Assembly (NCBI RefSeq): GCF_002775205.1
Contig: NC_036459.1
Location: forward strand, 1,220,492 to 1,284,491
Direction of reading: 5' to 3'
Source: Xiphophorus maculatus
Lineage: Eukaryota > Chordata > Actinopteri > Cyprinodontiformes > Poeciliidae
DNA: 64,000 nt
Shown: piece after piece, positions 36,771 through 49,939 of the stretch
Layout: each line of letters begins with the position of its first letter
Numbering within the stretch: position 1 is the first letter of the stretch
The notes under the pieces: model-generated
Database searches by the model: none
Told to the model about the DNA's origin: nothing
What the model saw: only the letters and a program-made list of their open reading frames with translations
Translations under genes and position numbers: made by a program

Positions 36771-37809
36771 AACATCAATAAAGCATCAATAAAACACACG
36801 TTTTATGTTCAGGAAACAAAAACATCAAAACACGTCAAATATGTTGGCCAATGTTCCATTAATTACAGTTAAAAGGCAACTCTAACCACGTTGGTGTTTA
36901 TTTATCACGCCATCGCCCAGTTCACCCGCAGGCTTCTCGGAGCACCTGGGGGTTTGCAGCTGAGTGGAGCCGCATGCAGTGTAATCTGGGGTTAACCACA
37001 TCACTCTGCATCAGATTGCTCTAATTCTGCAGTTCTCTAGAACTACAAAAATCAAACTGGTGAACAATGCAGAATATTGTGCTGACAAACTGAACTTTTT
37101 TTGTTTTAGGACAGTCAGGATTACCAACATGTTTTCTAAATGTCAGAATAATGAGAGACTAATCACTGAAAGTATTAATCTGGGAATCCCAGATGATGAT
37201 GTCGTATCTTCGCAAGCATCTGACAGGAAGTGACACGTTAAGAAAAAGAAGCTTTGTACCTTTAGACTCCAGTTGAACCTTAAAATCTACGTTAGCTCGT
37301 CTGAATAACGTTGTTAAACTGGACCATGAAGGACAGTAAAACTTTCACCCAGAACCCGTGTTCACCTGGACAGGGAGGAGCATATGAAAGAGACGACCAG
37401 ATGCATGTTATTAATGTTATAACTGAACCTAAACACGCCAAATTCCACAGCACATCTAAATGTTACAGTTGTCATAGTCAAGCTAGCATAACTGACCAAA
37501 CTTCCTCTCCTCAGCTATTTTTGTTTTTTAATTAAAACATTTTTCTGACTTCGTTATCTGAGTTTTTTAAGTTTTCTCCAGCTTTCGTGGTTTTTGTTTG
37601 ACAGTTGTCAGACAGGAAGTGGGTAATCAGAGGGGGCAAAGGTCAACAGGCTGGGACTCAAACCTTCTACTAAGACCTCTGTATATGAGCCGTGGACGAT
37701 TATATTTCTGAAATCTGACTTCTATAATTGCTCTTTAGTGTAAAACCTTTCTCCATGAAACTGATTATGTTTGTTCTTCTCTTCTCTGTACTTTTCTCTT
37801 CTTGATGAA

Positions 37810-38798
37810 ATTTCCCTTTTAGCTGCTGCCACTAAATGGGGTCACTGGTTTTGCTACCAGCATGACTTGCAGAAATAATCTGACTTGATCAGCAGCAAGA
37901 AATGTTTTTGAGCCAGTCGCTGTCTCTCTTCATCTCCACCTGTTAGCAGATTTTTTATTTTTTTGTTGCTGGTGTGGAAACCACATTCAGACAGACGTTA
38001 ACATTTTGTTAACATTTCCTCTTTAAACAGCCAAACTGTTGTAGATTTTGCTCTTTACAGCTTTAAACCACTAAAGAAAACATTTAGAAGCAGCTTAACA
38101 TATTTTTTATTATATTCTGTAACTTTGCCAAAAAAAATACGTACATTTAGAGAACAAATGTTTTTATTTAGCCAAAACATTTAATAAAAACAAATGTTTT
38201 TATTTAGCCAATATTTATTTATTGGCTAAATAAAGTCTGTTAAAAACAAACTGTTTGGGTTTTCAGTGTTTCACCTGTAATAACAAATTATCAGCATTTC
38301 TGAAAGGAAAATTTTAGATACTTTTAAACCTACAACTCCCAACCTTCACAACAAAACAACCAACCAAACTGTCAGAAACAAAAACAGTTTAGTTTTTTAG
38401 GTAGTTAGGCATGTTAAAATTAAAATAATCAAACAAATGTAAATTCTCATCTGAGCTTCTAAAATGTATTTGATGTTGGTGTCAGTCTAACATTTTTATC
38501 TCGTCTATTAATGTGTCCAAAATGATTTTGTCCGTCTTGCCAGTTGTTGTGTATTATTGTTAAAAATATTTCTTTAATTTTGCTTGAAAAAGTTTTGAAG
38601 TGTGGAAATGAAATCCTCAAATGAAAGAGGTCGTTCACTGCTCTAGTTTATGTTTTATTTTGACACTTCCTCTTGCTGATCATTGGTCGGTTTCACTGAT
38701 TGGCTGCAGAATTGCTCTTTATGTGACTCACTCACCTTCGTCTCTGCACAGTTCAGTTCTCTCCGTCTCTGCGGTCTAGTCAAAGTAAGACAGAAAGT
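37810..38798. repeat. Duplicated upstream block (matches 60280-61111)
   Basis: It shares with the region before gene E, in order: GTCACTGGTTTTG, GCAGAAATAAT, ATCAGCAGC, CCACATTCAGACAGACG, TTTGCTCTTTACAGCTTTAAACC versus TTTGCTCTTTGCAGCTTTAAACC, AGAAAACATTTAGAAGCAGC, GAGAACAAATGTTT, TGGCTGCAGA-TTGCT and CTAGTCAAAGTAA-ACAGAAAGTATGG. This shows that C and E were copied with at least 0.8 kb of upstream DNA. Confidence 0.8.
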
Positions 38799-41700
38799 AT
38801 GGAAAAAAATAACTGCTGTCTGAAGAATGGTTTTGTATTTTTCAGCTGTGTTTTTGGGGTGAGTAAAATACCTTTGATTTAAATTAATTGATTATTTTTG
38901 CTAAAGTTTATATAATGTTCATTAAGAAGAAACACTTTGAGGCCAGCAGGTAAAAATAACCAGAATTTTGCTTTTCATGGCAAAAATGCTAGAAAGAAGA
39001 GGCAGAAATAAAAATATCAAAATATCCATTTACTATTATTTTGATGTCTACGTACTGATATTTATGTTAGATTATTTTATGATGCCTGAAAAGCAGAGAG
39101 ACAGTCCTGGCCTTTCTGTCGATTTGTTTAGTGTAAGAATTTATTTATTTTAAACTGAGTTCATGTATTGAAATATGTATAATTTTTCAACATCAGCAGT
39201 TTTGTCCAGATTTTTGAGGTGTTTGAGTCACTTATTTTTCATATAATAAATGTTTTATGTCCAGCATCGTTCAGTTTGTGTCGCCCTCTAGTGTTTAATG
39301 CAGAAACTACACAATTTCTTATGCAAAAACGAAACATAAGAAATTACCTTTTTTAAACTAATTTATTTAAAAACCTGCCTTATGTGGATCAAATATGTGA
39401 CTCACCAAGTAAAATTATTACGTTCTAAAATATTGAATTATATCTAACACATGATGATTTCTTTAATATTCACAATTTTATTTTTGGAAATGTGATTTTT
39501 TTAAAATAATTTCTTTGATTTTCCTTGTTTTTGTTGACTAAATCTATGCATAACTTCTTCTTTAGGTTTTTGGGATTCTCTTTATTTGCCTGTTATACAG
39601 AACTGGAACCGGGAAACTGGTAAAACACACAACAAGCTTCACTGTTAAATCTTCACATTTAAAGTCCTAACAGTCACTGTTTCAGAAGAATATTTACTAC
39701 TTGAGGAGATAATTCATATTTTTAAATGAGATCCTGTGAGTATTTGTGTTCAGTATGTAACCTGCTGTCCATAAATGTTTGTATCCTTTATGTCTACACA
39801 TTTGTTTGACTGCAAACCTTCAGAAAAGTTAATTTAAATCGTCTCTTCAGACTCACTTTAGTCCAGACTTTATCACACTGGTCTGCAAACTTTAATAGAG
39901 CAGAAAAGGATTTTTTGTTTCTGTCAAAGCAACTCGTGTATTTTTTTCTTTAATTGTGCTTCTAAATTACCGATAAACATAAAATGTTATTAAGGCAAAC
40001 ACTTATAGTACATAGCAACTTCTTTTTTGATTTCCATGTGTTTGACATCATTGAAAAGCTTAGAAAAAACTCAGAACGCCACAAATAGACTTGATAATGA
40101 CAATAAGTGACGATAAGAGACTAATAATTTCATTTCCGGTTGTATATATTGAGATGTTGTGTTATTGTGGGGTAATTACGTGAGTGTTTGTGAAATTTAA
40201 GGTCCTGATGAAGTTTGAGAAACGCTGCTTTAGTCCAGCGATTTAAAGTTTCTCTGATGAACTAGAACATCTAATAGTTTTTGGTGCAGTTAAACTTCTA
40301 CTTTGAATGAAGGCCAATGATGCCAAGATCAACTGATGGGAAGATACTGACTTCTAATCTGGCGCCACATAACCTGGTTGCAGAATTGGATGGACGGATG
40401 TTCATCATGTTATGTAACAATCAGCTTCAGCTGTAAGTTTTGTGTTTTTGCTCTCACTGATCAGATGGAAGAACTGAACGCCCCCATGATGACGCGGCTC
40501 TGGGTGTTTGCCATCGGCCTTGTCCTGATCTCCATTTTTGGCAGATGTGCAACATGGACCAAGAGTAAATGCTGCTTCATAGCTGTATGTGCACCAGTTC
40601 AAGTATTTCATTCAAATAAAAAACAAATGTAAAATTAATTTGATTGTTTTCTGTGCAGTTTGCAGTGATCAACGGCGTCGGAATGGTCGTCATGATCGTC
40701 TTTGGGATTAATGTTGCTGTTTTAAAAAGCCAGGTAATTTACTGCCTGCTTTGTTTGCTGCAGGAAAGATAAAGTTATTGTGGCAGATCAGTCTGGGGAG
40801 CAGGCATTGAGCTGAAACCAGACGTTTAATAAAAAGACAATAAAACACATTAAATATTATATAAAAAAGAGTTTTAAATGTAAAAGTCGTGAAATGAATA
40901 CACAGTCTCCCATGATTCCAGTTAATGAAGCTGCAATGACTAAACTTAAATTTAATTTTTCTGTTCTGGATTTCCTGATTTATGTTTGTGTGAATTTACT
41001 TTTCACACAAAGAAAATTGGCTAAAATAATTTTATCCTTCTTTTCTGTTTAGGTCATGGAAAAAGGTCAAAGTGCTGAATTTGCCAAGGAGATCCTGAAA
41101 AACGACGCAAAAAAAGAATTGCTAAAAACCCGGCAAGAACATGTAAGACCAAAGGGCTCCCCCTGGTGGTGTTTTAAAGGAGGCACACAAACATTTTTAA
41201 TTAAAGGCGTGATGGATGCTACTTCTTCTGGACAAATAATTATATAAAAGTGAAAGCATCTGTTACGGTTTTGTCTCGTGTTTCAGCTTCACTGTTGTGG
41301 ATGGACTGGAGTCCAGGACTGGGGTTCAGACATCCCTGACTCTTGTCACTGTATAGACTGCAAACCTTCACATGAATGTAAACCCAGCCCACAGGTGAGC
41401 TTAAAAAGGTTTAACAATTATCATGTAAAAAAATCTTATCTGCAAATCTTTGAAATAGTTTTTTTCTGACAGGGATCCACCAGGCCATCACACGTCTACT
41501 CCAAGGTATTCAGTCAAACACCCGACTAATTTAGCTTCACCTTTCTGTCACATCTCCAGCCTGCAATCCGTAACTTTCTCCCCACTTTCTCTTCTGCAGC
41601 CGTGTGGAGAAATCATTGGAGCTGATGTTGAACATGTGGCAAATATTGTTCTCGGCATCTTTTTTGGATTTGCTGTAGCTGCTGTAAGTTTCTCATATTC

Positions 41701-42698
41701 TCTTGTTTTAAACTGTTAAATGATGTGGAACAAGTCAAAAGTAAAATATGACCAGATAAAAAAATATCACAGCTACTGGAAAAACGTACATAAAAATGGA
41801 GGCAGAGCAGGAGTTCATCTGACAGATTGGACTGTGAAAATAAACTCAGACCATCAGGATCTGAGAACGTCTTCATCTGTTTGATTCCCCTGGATTAAAA
41901 AATAAAAGACTTTCAGAACAAACTTCTATGACTATCTACATATTGTATGAAAATACCCAAGTAAAAATACAGATTTCCAGAAACAGTCTGTATTACAGCA
42001 TATCTGAAGAAGCTTCTGACTGAAGACACTCTGCCTTCCCATAAAGAGGATGTTCAGGGTTTTCCATAATTTTCTTGATTTTATATAAAGTTCTTTGCAT
42101 CATCGTCTCCAGAGGTTCCACAGTTTCTCCCAGGACTGAACCAGCCTTCTTTATCAGGTTGTTGAGCCTCTTTTAGTCCCTGGTTCTGCTGCTGTTGCCC
42201 CGACAGATGATGGCAGAAGAGATGACGTTCAACAACAGACTTAGAGAAGATGTAGCTCCATGAGGCTGGCAGAGAGCGATCCGATCCGTAGCCTCAGCCT
42301 GTAGGGCAGCTTCAGCTTCCTGTGGCCACTTTCTCAGTCTTTCCTTTACAGGTTGTCTCTGAATAAGGTCGTTAAGTTATGAGCAGAGAAAAACACGGTT
42401 TATAACATACTGTCATCCATTTACCGTTGTTAAAAACTTGGGTTTTTAACAGGTATGAAGCCTGAATGTTTCTTTAAGCAGAGGCGTTTTAGCAGGACGA
42501 CAGAAACGTGAAAATCAAGAGCAGAAAACTTCTGTTTAGCACATCGTATTGTGAGAATAGAAACTTCCTTTTTCTGATCACTTGTTTATCTACTTGCTCT
42601 TTCAGATGATGAGTTTGATCATCGCCATCAAAATGATTACGCAGTTCAGTCGTCATGACAACGTCGGAGAGCCAGATATTGAAATGAGGGTTTATTAA
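38799..42698 (+). CDS. Tetraspanin (tetraspanin-8/CD63-like), gene C
   Basis: Nine phase-0 exons: 38799-38858, 39566-39619, 40465-40584, 40659-40733, 41053-41142, 41287-41394, 41473-41505, 41600-41683, 42606-42698; 238 aa. TM1 spans exons 1-2; TM2 lies in exon 3. After TM2 the usual Cys-Cys-Gly is replaced by SIFGRCATWTKSKCC. The large loop has Cys-Cys-Gly at 136-138, DWGSDIPDSC (Cys153), Cys155, Cys158, Cys164 and Cys182, seven cysteines and therefore one unpaired. Exon 7 is a 33-bp mini-exon (GSTRPSHVYSK) shared with D. TM4 is in exons 8-9 and the tail reads SRHDNVGEPDIEMRVY. The start is set by MEKNNCCLK, equivalent to MGKINGCLK in D and E. Intron 8 carries a LINE relic. Likely a plasma-membrane or endosomal scaffold. 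Confidence 0.9.
42000..42290 (-). mobile_element. LINE (non-LTR) reverse transcriptase 3' fragment
   Basis: In gene C intron 8 the minus strand reads a degenerate C-terminal segment, for example LLLNVISSAIICRGNSS, a stop, then KRLNNLIKKAGSVLG, and later KKIMENPEHPLYGKAECLQS. The Leu-Asn-x-Leu-Ile-x-Lys-Ala-Gly-Ser-Val and Asn-x-x-His-Pro-Leu pattern is typical of the C-terminal region of fish Rex/CR1/L2-like LINE proteins. It is broken by stops. A small related remnant is at 54990-55070. Confidence 0.6.
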
Positions 42699-42854
42699 AG
42701 TTTTTAATTTTTTTAGGGTTTTGTGCCAGGGTGCAAGAATATTATTCTCACTTTTTCTTTGTTTTGGTAAAAACTTTGACATGAAAATGCTTTGCAAACC
42801 AAACATGTCACTGTGTTTTATTCTGATTTAATTTCATTCCTAAATGTTTGTTGG

Positions 42855-43145
42855 AAAAACTGCTGAGCCTTAAAATGTTCCTGTTCTGTTTGCAGAATCT
42901 TAAAAAAAATACAAAGTTCAATATAAAGAAAAAAAAACTATTTTCTTAACGATTTATAAATAAAACGAATTTAATTTATCCTTAAATCTGTTTTTCTGTA
43001 GTAACATCTGGTTACCACAAGGTGGCAGCAGTAAAATCTTAATTTTCTTAATTTCTGTCACAACATTGAAATGAAACAAAACAAAATGCTCCATTTACAG
43101 TAATTTCTAACCTTCAGTCAGTTCCTCAAACTTCACTGATCGCTG
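42855..43145. repeat. Gene C 3' block shared with 36445-36770
   Basis: Partner of the block downstream of gene B, in the same orientation and order of shared words, containing AATAAA at 42959-42964. Confidence 0.65.
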
Positions 43146-43430
43146 CAGGGAAACTTTTCTGTCCAAATATAATAGAATCAAAATCATTTTCTGAAATCAT
43201 TTTTAAACATGGACCAGAGCTTTGAGCAAACTTTGTTTTTTAACAGTTCAACGAAAAGGTCATTGATTACTTTCAAACAAACACAATGAATGTAACACAT
43301 CATAGAAACGTAGTGGAGTAGAAAGTAGATACTTAATGTAAAATGTAAAGGAGTAAAAGTCAAAAGCAGCCATGATTACATCTAGTTAGTGATTTATTAT
43401 TCTTTCTGCCTTCCCACCTGACAGGCCTCA

Positions 43431-43432
<2 letters not shown>

Positions 43433-43494
<62 letters not shown>
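43433..43494. repeat. (TA)31 microsatellite
   Basis: A perfect alternating TA run of 62 bases. Confidence 0.95.
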
Positions 43495-43498
<4 letters not shown>

Positions 43499-45253
43499 CT
43501 TTTCTTTGACCAGTTGAGATTAAAACCTCTCATAAAGGCCAAAAGGCAACAAATAAAACTAAAATCAACAAATGGTTAAACAGAAGAGAAAAGCTTAAAA
43601 AGGATTCGTTCTTCATTAGTTCTTATGTAATTAAACTGGTTTTGATGGTTTATTGATTTCTGGTAAAACTTTAGATTAAAGCAGGGAAAAACATCTGAAC
43701 CCAATCGGTTTCCTGCTCTTCCTCCTGAGCTTCAGTTTAATTTTCCCCCTGATTTCACGCGTCCAAGTTGAATTTATCTGATATTCTGCAACTATCAGAT
43801 GAAGAATGACAGGATTTCCTGTCAGACTGGACTCTGAAAGATAAAGTAATCGTGACATTTTCCCTTGAACTTGTTGCTATGTTCACTTGAACCAGGAAAA
43901 CTCAGTAAGGTTTGTGTTCGGAGACTTTTATTAATGTTTTTAAGTTATTAGTGTTTAGCACATAGGCAGAAGTATGCCGACCACTTCTAGATTTTTCCCC
44001 AGCTCTTCCAAACAAGCCAACCTTGTTCAGCAGTTTTTGTGTTGAACTTTAACCTTTAACGTTGGAGTTTGAGAAGGAGCCGTCGGTTGTTTCTGAGTCT
44101 GACTTTTAACTAAACCTGTCAGGACTTCCAGTCTGATCAGGAACAAAACAGATTTTATTAACACTAAACATCATCAGTGCAGCAGTAACTACAGAAAACT
44201 GCAACACAAATCTTAAATATTTTATGCATTTAAAGCACATTAATATAGGAAACAAATATAGTTGTGAGAGAATCTGCCATCCTTATCATGGAAATGCAGT
44301 TATGCATCCGCACTATAAAAACTAATTCATGATCATCCTGCTTTGGTGCAAAGAAAAATGTTTGACTTCTGTTGCATGTAGGACATTAAATAATTCATAC
44401 TTTTTAACCTATTAGTTAAAGTTTTGTTTTAATTTAAAGTTAGAAAATAGTCAGAACAAACTGGAAAGAGACAATTCATGGCTCTCATGAGATTCTGTAT
44501 TTATTTTATGCCTTTTTGCTCATATTGCTGCAAAACCTGGTTGTAAGGTAATTGGAGACGTATACCTTCTTGATTTTTACACCTTCAGTTTCTGAACATT
44601 TGAGGAATGCTTAATATTAAATATATATATATTTTTCTGCAGCTGCTTTCCATCTCACTACATTTACTTTTCACGCTGAATGAGTTAAACTATAGATTAA
44701 CTTTGGCTTTCTTCCTCCCACACATGAACAAAAAGAAAACGTCTTTGCAAACCACCATGAGAACATTTCCAGACATGCATGGAGGTTTACATTGTTCTGT
44801 TTAATCCCATAAAATCACGACATTCCAGTCCCTGTTTCTGCCTGTTGCACACAAAAACTCTCTGAAGCAAACCTGTCATCAGTAAGAACAACAATCATTA
44901 AAGCAGTTTTTGTTAATGCAGCCGCCATTAACTCTCCATTGGTTGACAAGATCTTCTCACAGATTTTAGGGTGTGGTTGTCAAAGCAGAACAAACTGTAA
45001 AGAAGTAAAATGTCAGAAGCTTTGAATTACCCACAAAGGGAGGAAGGAAGATTAACCAAGAAATGTACTTATGAAGTATCCATTCAAGAAAATACTCAAA
45101 TAAGAATAAAAAGTATTTAGTAAAATGGTAATGAGGACATAAATTTGGAGTGAATTTTTAAAATGCCACAAAAACAAAAACAATTCGACAGGTTTTGAGC
45201 GAATCAACCAGGTTATTAAAAGCTTAATTATATCAGATGTTGACGCTACGCAT

Positions 45254-45322
45254 GGCTACAGTAAACAGGAAGTAGTGGCTGCAGTAAACAGGAAGTAGCG
45301 GCTGCAGTAAACAGGAAGTAGC
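45254..45322. repeat. 23-bp tandem repeat, three copies
   Basis: Three near-perfect units of GGCTGCAGTAAACAGGAAGT plus AGC (first unit GGCTACAG...AGT). The ACAGGAAGT core matches an ETS-type site. Confidence 0.9.
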
Positions 45323-45774
45323 GGCTGCACGTTAGCATGAACCACACGTCTTAGATCAATAGACAGACTTCCCCTCTGAGCTTCAGGCTTGGACTTCAGA
45401 GTTTCATGCCTCTGGTAAGGCACAGAGCCACCAGTGGATGGGAGGATTTACTACCTCAGAACTTATCAAGGAAATGTTTCCATCTCCCCTTTACTGCATT
45501 ATTTCTTTTTAAGAAAAGCCAAAACTCGCCTCAAGTAAACTGAAAAACGTTTCTGGAAGTTAAAATTCAGGAAGTTACTTCAAATTGTGCCATTTCCATC
45601 AGTAAAAACAAAGATCTACCTTATCTGATTTTAAATTACTGACTATTATTTAATGCGAGATGCACTAGCCTATTATCTTTGAAAAGCATTAGTGGAGCCT
45701 CCTGCACAATCAACGAGAATGTAAGAAGTGGTTTCTGGATGGCAAGTCAACAAAAACACTTGTCTTTTCCAGCA

Positions 45775-45985
45775 GCCATTGTACAGAGCATACAGCAGTA
45801 AAACCAGCCGACCAAATGTGCTGGAGCTCAGCTTGGGTTGCTAGGTAACAGGTGGAACTCTGCTGAGGTTGCTAGGTAACGGATCAGTGTGACTCAACAA
45901 CCAGGAAGTTTTTGAAACCGCTCATTTTCCAGATACCAAAAAACCTGTTGGGTTGTTTTTAGAAGCAGCAGAGAAACAAATGGAA
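45775..45985 (+). repeat. Dispersed repeat with GTTGCTAGG core, copy 1
   Basis: It contains AAAACCAGCCGACCAAATGT, two GGTTGCTAGGTAAC boxes, then AAGTTTTTGAAACCGCTCAT, TTTTCCAGATACCAAAA and AGAAGCAGCAGA. The last blocks recur after the minisatellite at 52853-52980, and the first part recurs inverted at 47190-47330. Confidence 0.6.
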
Positions 45986-47189
45986 AAAAATGCAAAAGGT
46001 GAATTTTGAATCCTAGATTTGCTTTCAGCAGCTTTAAAAACCCTGCAAAGCGACTTTTACTGCTGGCCGTTCACCTGCTTGTAATGTGTTGTTGCTTATT
46101 ATCCTTCACTGTTGTGTTTTTTTTTTTTCTCAATAGTCACTGTTTCCCAGAATGCAATGCAGGTGTCGCCAATGTATCCGTAAAAAGGGAGGCAACATTT
46201 CCAGTCGGTTTTTGGTTGCTTCATTAGGATTGTCTGTGTGAGGATTTTTGTGCGAACTCTTTGTACATGAGCCGTTCTCATTCTCTCCCTGCTGGTTTTA
46301 CATCGAAGCTCTGAAGTTCTTTCTGTTACCAACCAAGGATTTTTCCGTTTCTACCTCTTGTTAGTTCCTGTAATATATTCTTTCGTTGTTTGGATTCGGT
46401 TCTATTGTGTAACAGTGATGCATTTCATAACTGTATGGGGAGCCGAAGAGAAAAAACTGGCAGATATTGTAATTTTTCCTATTTGTGTGAAGCTTTGGAG
46501 GAGGATGTTGGAGGGCTGGTGCATTACATGCCCATACACTTCTGGACAGAATCCAGAACCCGGTTTCTGGTTTCATTTCTTGCAGCAGCTGGATTCAATT
46601 TTAATCAGCTGCAATCATGCAAAGGTTTCATCTTCTCACGGTCTGCTCTCCTAAATGGCTCAGTAATCTACCAACAAAAGAAACAACTTGCAACAAGAAG
46701 AAGTAAAAAAAAACTTATCAGACATTTCTGAGTGGAAGCCATCTTGTTTGGAGAAACTGTAAACTGGCTCCACCCGCTCTGTCCAATCTGACAAATCAAT
46801 CTGATCCTTGACGTCAGTCAAAAACATTTAAACAGCGATGAATCACATCCCCAGGTCGTAAATAAAAGCTATGATCTGCAAAGCAATTTATTCCCATTAA
46901 ACTACTGATAAAAATGTTGCAAGTTGAGGACGGTGGGGTAATAGGATGTTGAGCAACTTCTGGCAACAAAAGGAAAAGTGTGTGGCCGTTACTCACTGCT
47001 GTTACCTGTAAGCAGGAATCAGCTTATGTGTTTAAAACCTCAACTTTACAAACGGTTTCACAAATTTGCTTACAATTTAGGGGGATCTGGATTTCAAAAT
47101 TCACTTTTTGGACACTTTTGTACTTTGTGTTTCTGTTGGTTCTAAAAACACCTGAAGCATCTGGCCGTTTTTTCAGTTAATATAAGTTA

Positions 47190-47330
47190 ATGTTTCAAAA
47201 ACCTCCTTATTTAAGTCACATTCTCTGGTCTCTTGGCCGTTACCTAGCAACCCCAATGGAACTCTGCCCGTCGCCTAGCAACCCAGGCCGAGCCAGAACA
47301 TTTGGTCAGCTAGTTTTACCTTGTGCAAGT
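47190..47330 (-). repeat. Dispersed repeat with GTTGCTAGG core, inverted copy
   Basis: The reverse complement reads AAAACTAGCTGACCAAATGT, then GGGTTGCTAGGCGACGGGCA, GAGTTCCATTGGGGTTGCTA, GGTAACGG and later GGAGGTTTTTGAAA: the same order as 45775-45985 and 52139-52990. Confidence 0.6.
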
Positions 47331-49663
47331 TTTTATACTTCCATCTGGGTTTCTACTACTTCAAAAAGCAGCTGAAGCGTTTAAAGACCAGACGTCTTTT
47401 GGACATAAATTAATGTTTGTTGGTTTTTGGGAAAGTCTTAAATTTTCAAACTCAGGAATTTCATTGGAATTTTTCTAGAAAATTTTTGAGATTAATCTTA
47501 AAATTGAAATTATTCTCTAGCAAATTTTTCATCTCTTCAAAATCAGGAAATTTCAAAACGTCGAAAGTTTTAAACTTTTTCTCAAAAATGTCTTAATCTC
47601 AGATTCTGTTTTTTCTCTTTTGGTGGAAGGTTGTCTGTCTGTCTGTCTGCATAACCCTGACACGCCATCGCATCTTCACAAGTTCAGACTTGAAGCTCTA
47701 CTTTGTCTGTGAAGCTGCTTTCTAACATTTATCTGCGGTTGAGATCAACTCTCATTTGTGATAAACTGAAACTCAAGCTAAAACGAAACCTGAGCCGCTG
47801 CAGACGTTACGTTTCTGTTTGCTGTGAAAGGTTTTCAGTTAGTTGGTGGGTTTTGGCATCAGGGATCAGATTACTGGAAAAATTCTCTCTGAATGTTCAC
47901 CAAGTATCACTTTCGCTGCAGCTCTGAGCTGCAGGCTGGCAGCCAAACGCCGTCAGTCGAGTTCTGTCTAAACGGAGTCCAAATGTGTAGGCAGGCCTTT
48001 CCGGTGCGTCACTATTTAGATTTAATCTTTCTGTTTAGCAAACTAAAAGCTAACAGGCCCCAAAAGCCTCATCTGGACTCAGTTTGGTTTGAACTTATTC
48101 TATTAAAACACGGAAGGAAAAAGCTGATTTCTCAGACAGCTGCATCGTGCAACAGAACAGAATCCCTCTTGTCACTGGACAAATATATTCATAGAAATAA
48201 AATCTAATTAAAAGTTTGTAGCTCTTTGATGTTTTAATCTTTTCACACCTCAAAACATTTTGAAATCTTTGTCCATCATTATGGAAAAACATAAAATCTT
48301 ACTGAGTGTTTTTGGTTTAGTTTAGTGAAAATGTCTGAGTTCATGTGAAATAAGACAAAACTAACTTACAAGTAACTTTTCAGCAAGATACAGGAGTTTA
48401 AGGACAATTATTCCTTAATATAGATTAAAAATGTACCAGTTCTACTGTCAGATTATTATAATATGGTAAAAATATCTTGTTATAAGTGAAACAATCTGCA
48501 TTTTCTTAACAATATTAAGGATTTATTGACTTAAAACAAGCTTCTATATCATGCATAAAAGTTACTTGTAAGTAATTGTTTTTATTTCCAGTGAACTAAA
48601 ATATTTGCACTAAAAAACTAGATCACAAATGCTGAGTAAAACTTAGTTGAATTGAGGTTAAAATTAGCATAAAATAATGACAATTGTTTTTAGGGACTGA
48701 TTTAAAAACTGCTTGTTATGATCTGTAGATGTTTGGATTTTTAAGTTGATTTATGTTCAGTTTAGTTTATTTTTTTACTGATCATTTCTCTTGCTATCTC
48801 AGTTTATTCCTTGCGTCAGTTCATTTAGTTTATCGTTTGTGTTTTTCCATTAGTTTATTTAGTGTTTCTTTCTGTTTACTCTTTTTATTCCCTTATTTGC
48901 TCCAACCTGCTGCTTCCCTCCACCTGTCATTAGCTCCTCTGACTATTTGGTCCTTTTCTCTCCCTCCTCTGTTTATTTAAGCTCTCCAGATTTGTTTTTA
49001 TTCAAGTGATTTAGATGGTATTTCTGAAACCACATGGTCTATTTTTTTCTTCTGCTGACTGACTGTACATAGTGGGATTTGGGTTTACTTGGAAATTTGT
49101 AGTTCCCAGTGCTGAGGTTTCCTGTAAACCACTGGGATGTCGGGGTTAGAAAAGTTCAGCAAACTACAGTAAATAAAACATGATTGTTGAGGCTGTTTGT
49201 TTACAGAGTGATGTTTTGTAAAATTACGCAGTCAAAAATGAACAGCAATAATAAGAGAAAATTTGTTTTTTTCAAAGTCATATTTTTACCATATTATTCA
49301 TAAATGTCACATAAACATTTCAAGCAGAAATTATCTCTTATTTCCGAACTCCAGGGTTTATCTGCCTGGAAAAGAACCATGTGGCTAAATCAGATTCAGA
49401 CGAATTACCCTCTGAACCCTAACTCAGAGAGAGATTTATGTTCGCCTTGATGCACGATGAAGATTATTTGACTTTCCAGCAAAACCCAAAGTTTGGACTG
49501 TTTTGCATTTTGTGTTGATCCAACACAGCAGTAAACAAAACTTACATTTCTTTATCTTATTATCTAAAGAAATTCTCAGTAATTTATAGTTCCTCCTTTC
49601 CTCACATCTGCTCCCTGATGTCTCTGTTAGCGGGTTAACGACATGAGCGTGGATGGAGATGAG

Positions 49664-49664
<1 letters not shown>

Positions 49665-49694
<30 letters not shown>

Positions 49695-49695
49695 T

Positions 49696-49756
<61 letters not shown>
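49665..49756. repeat. (CAG)~30 trinucleotide tract
   Basis: About 30 AGC/CAG units with a single CTG interruption at about 49694-49696. No splice-supported reading frame uses it as a Gln or Leu tract. Confidence 0.95.
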
Positions 49757-49759
<3 letters not shown>

Positions 49760-49939
49760 TAATAAACTGGATTTTATGTCAGCTGATGAAAACCAGACAT
49801 GGCAGCTTCTCTCCCACATTGTTATGTAAACCTGAAGGTCTCTGGTAGAATTACATAGCATTCAGCCATGCATATATGGAGTTAAATTCCTGCCAAAACT
49901 TTGCAAACAAATAAAAAAATGTCTGGTGTGTGCTTCAAA

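Larger units (their letters stand above)
35332..38798. other. Gene B 3' UTR and intergenic region to gene C
   Basis: 3.5 kb. It holds the second MITE-like copy (35615-36075), a block matching the downstream region of gene C (36445-36770, with AATAAA at 36551-36556), and a block matching the region upstream of gene E (37810-38798). No coding exon is seen; the small frames have no domain. Confidence 0.65.

Noticed and set aside
46358-46731. Two overlapping plus-strand frames (98 and 113 codons)
   Set aside because: No recognisable domain; they overlap each other and an antisense frame, as expected by chance.
49436-49861. Minus-strand frame with a long Leu run
   Set aside because: A reading of the CAG tract with no splice or homology support.
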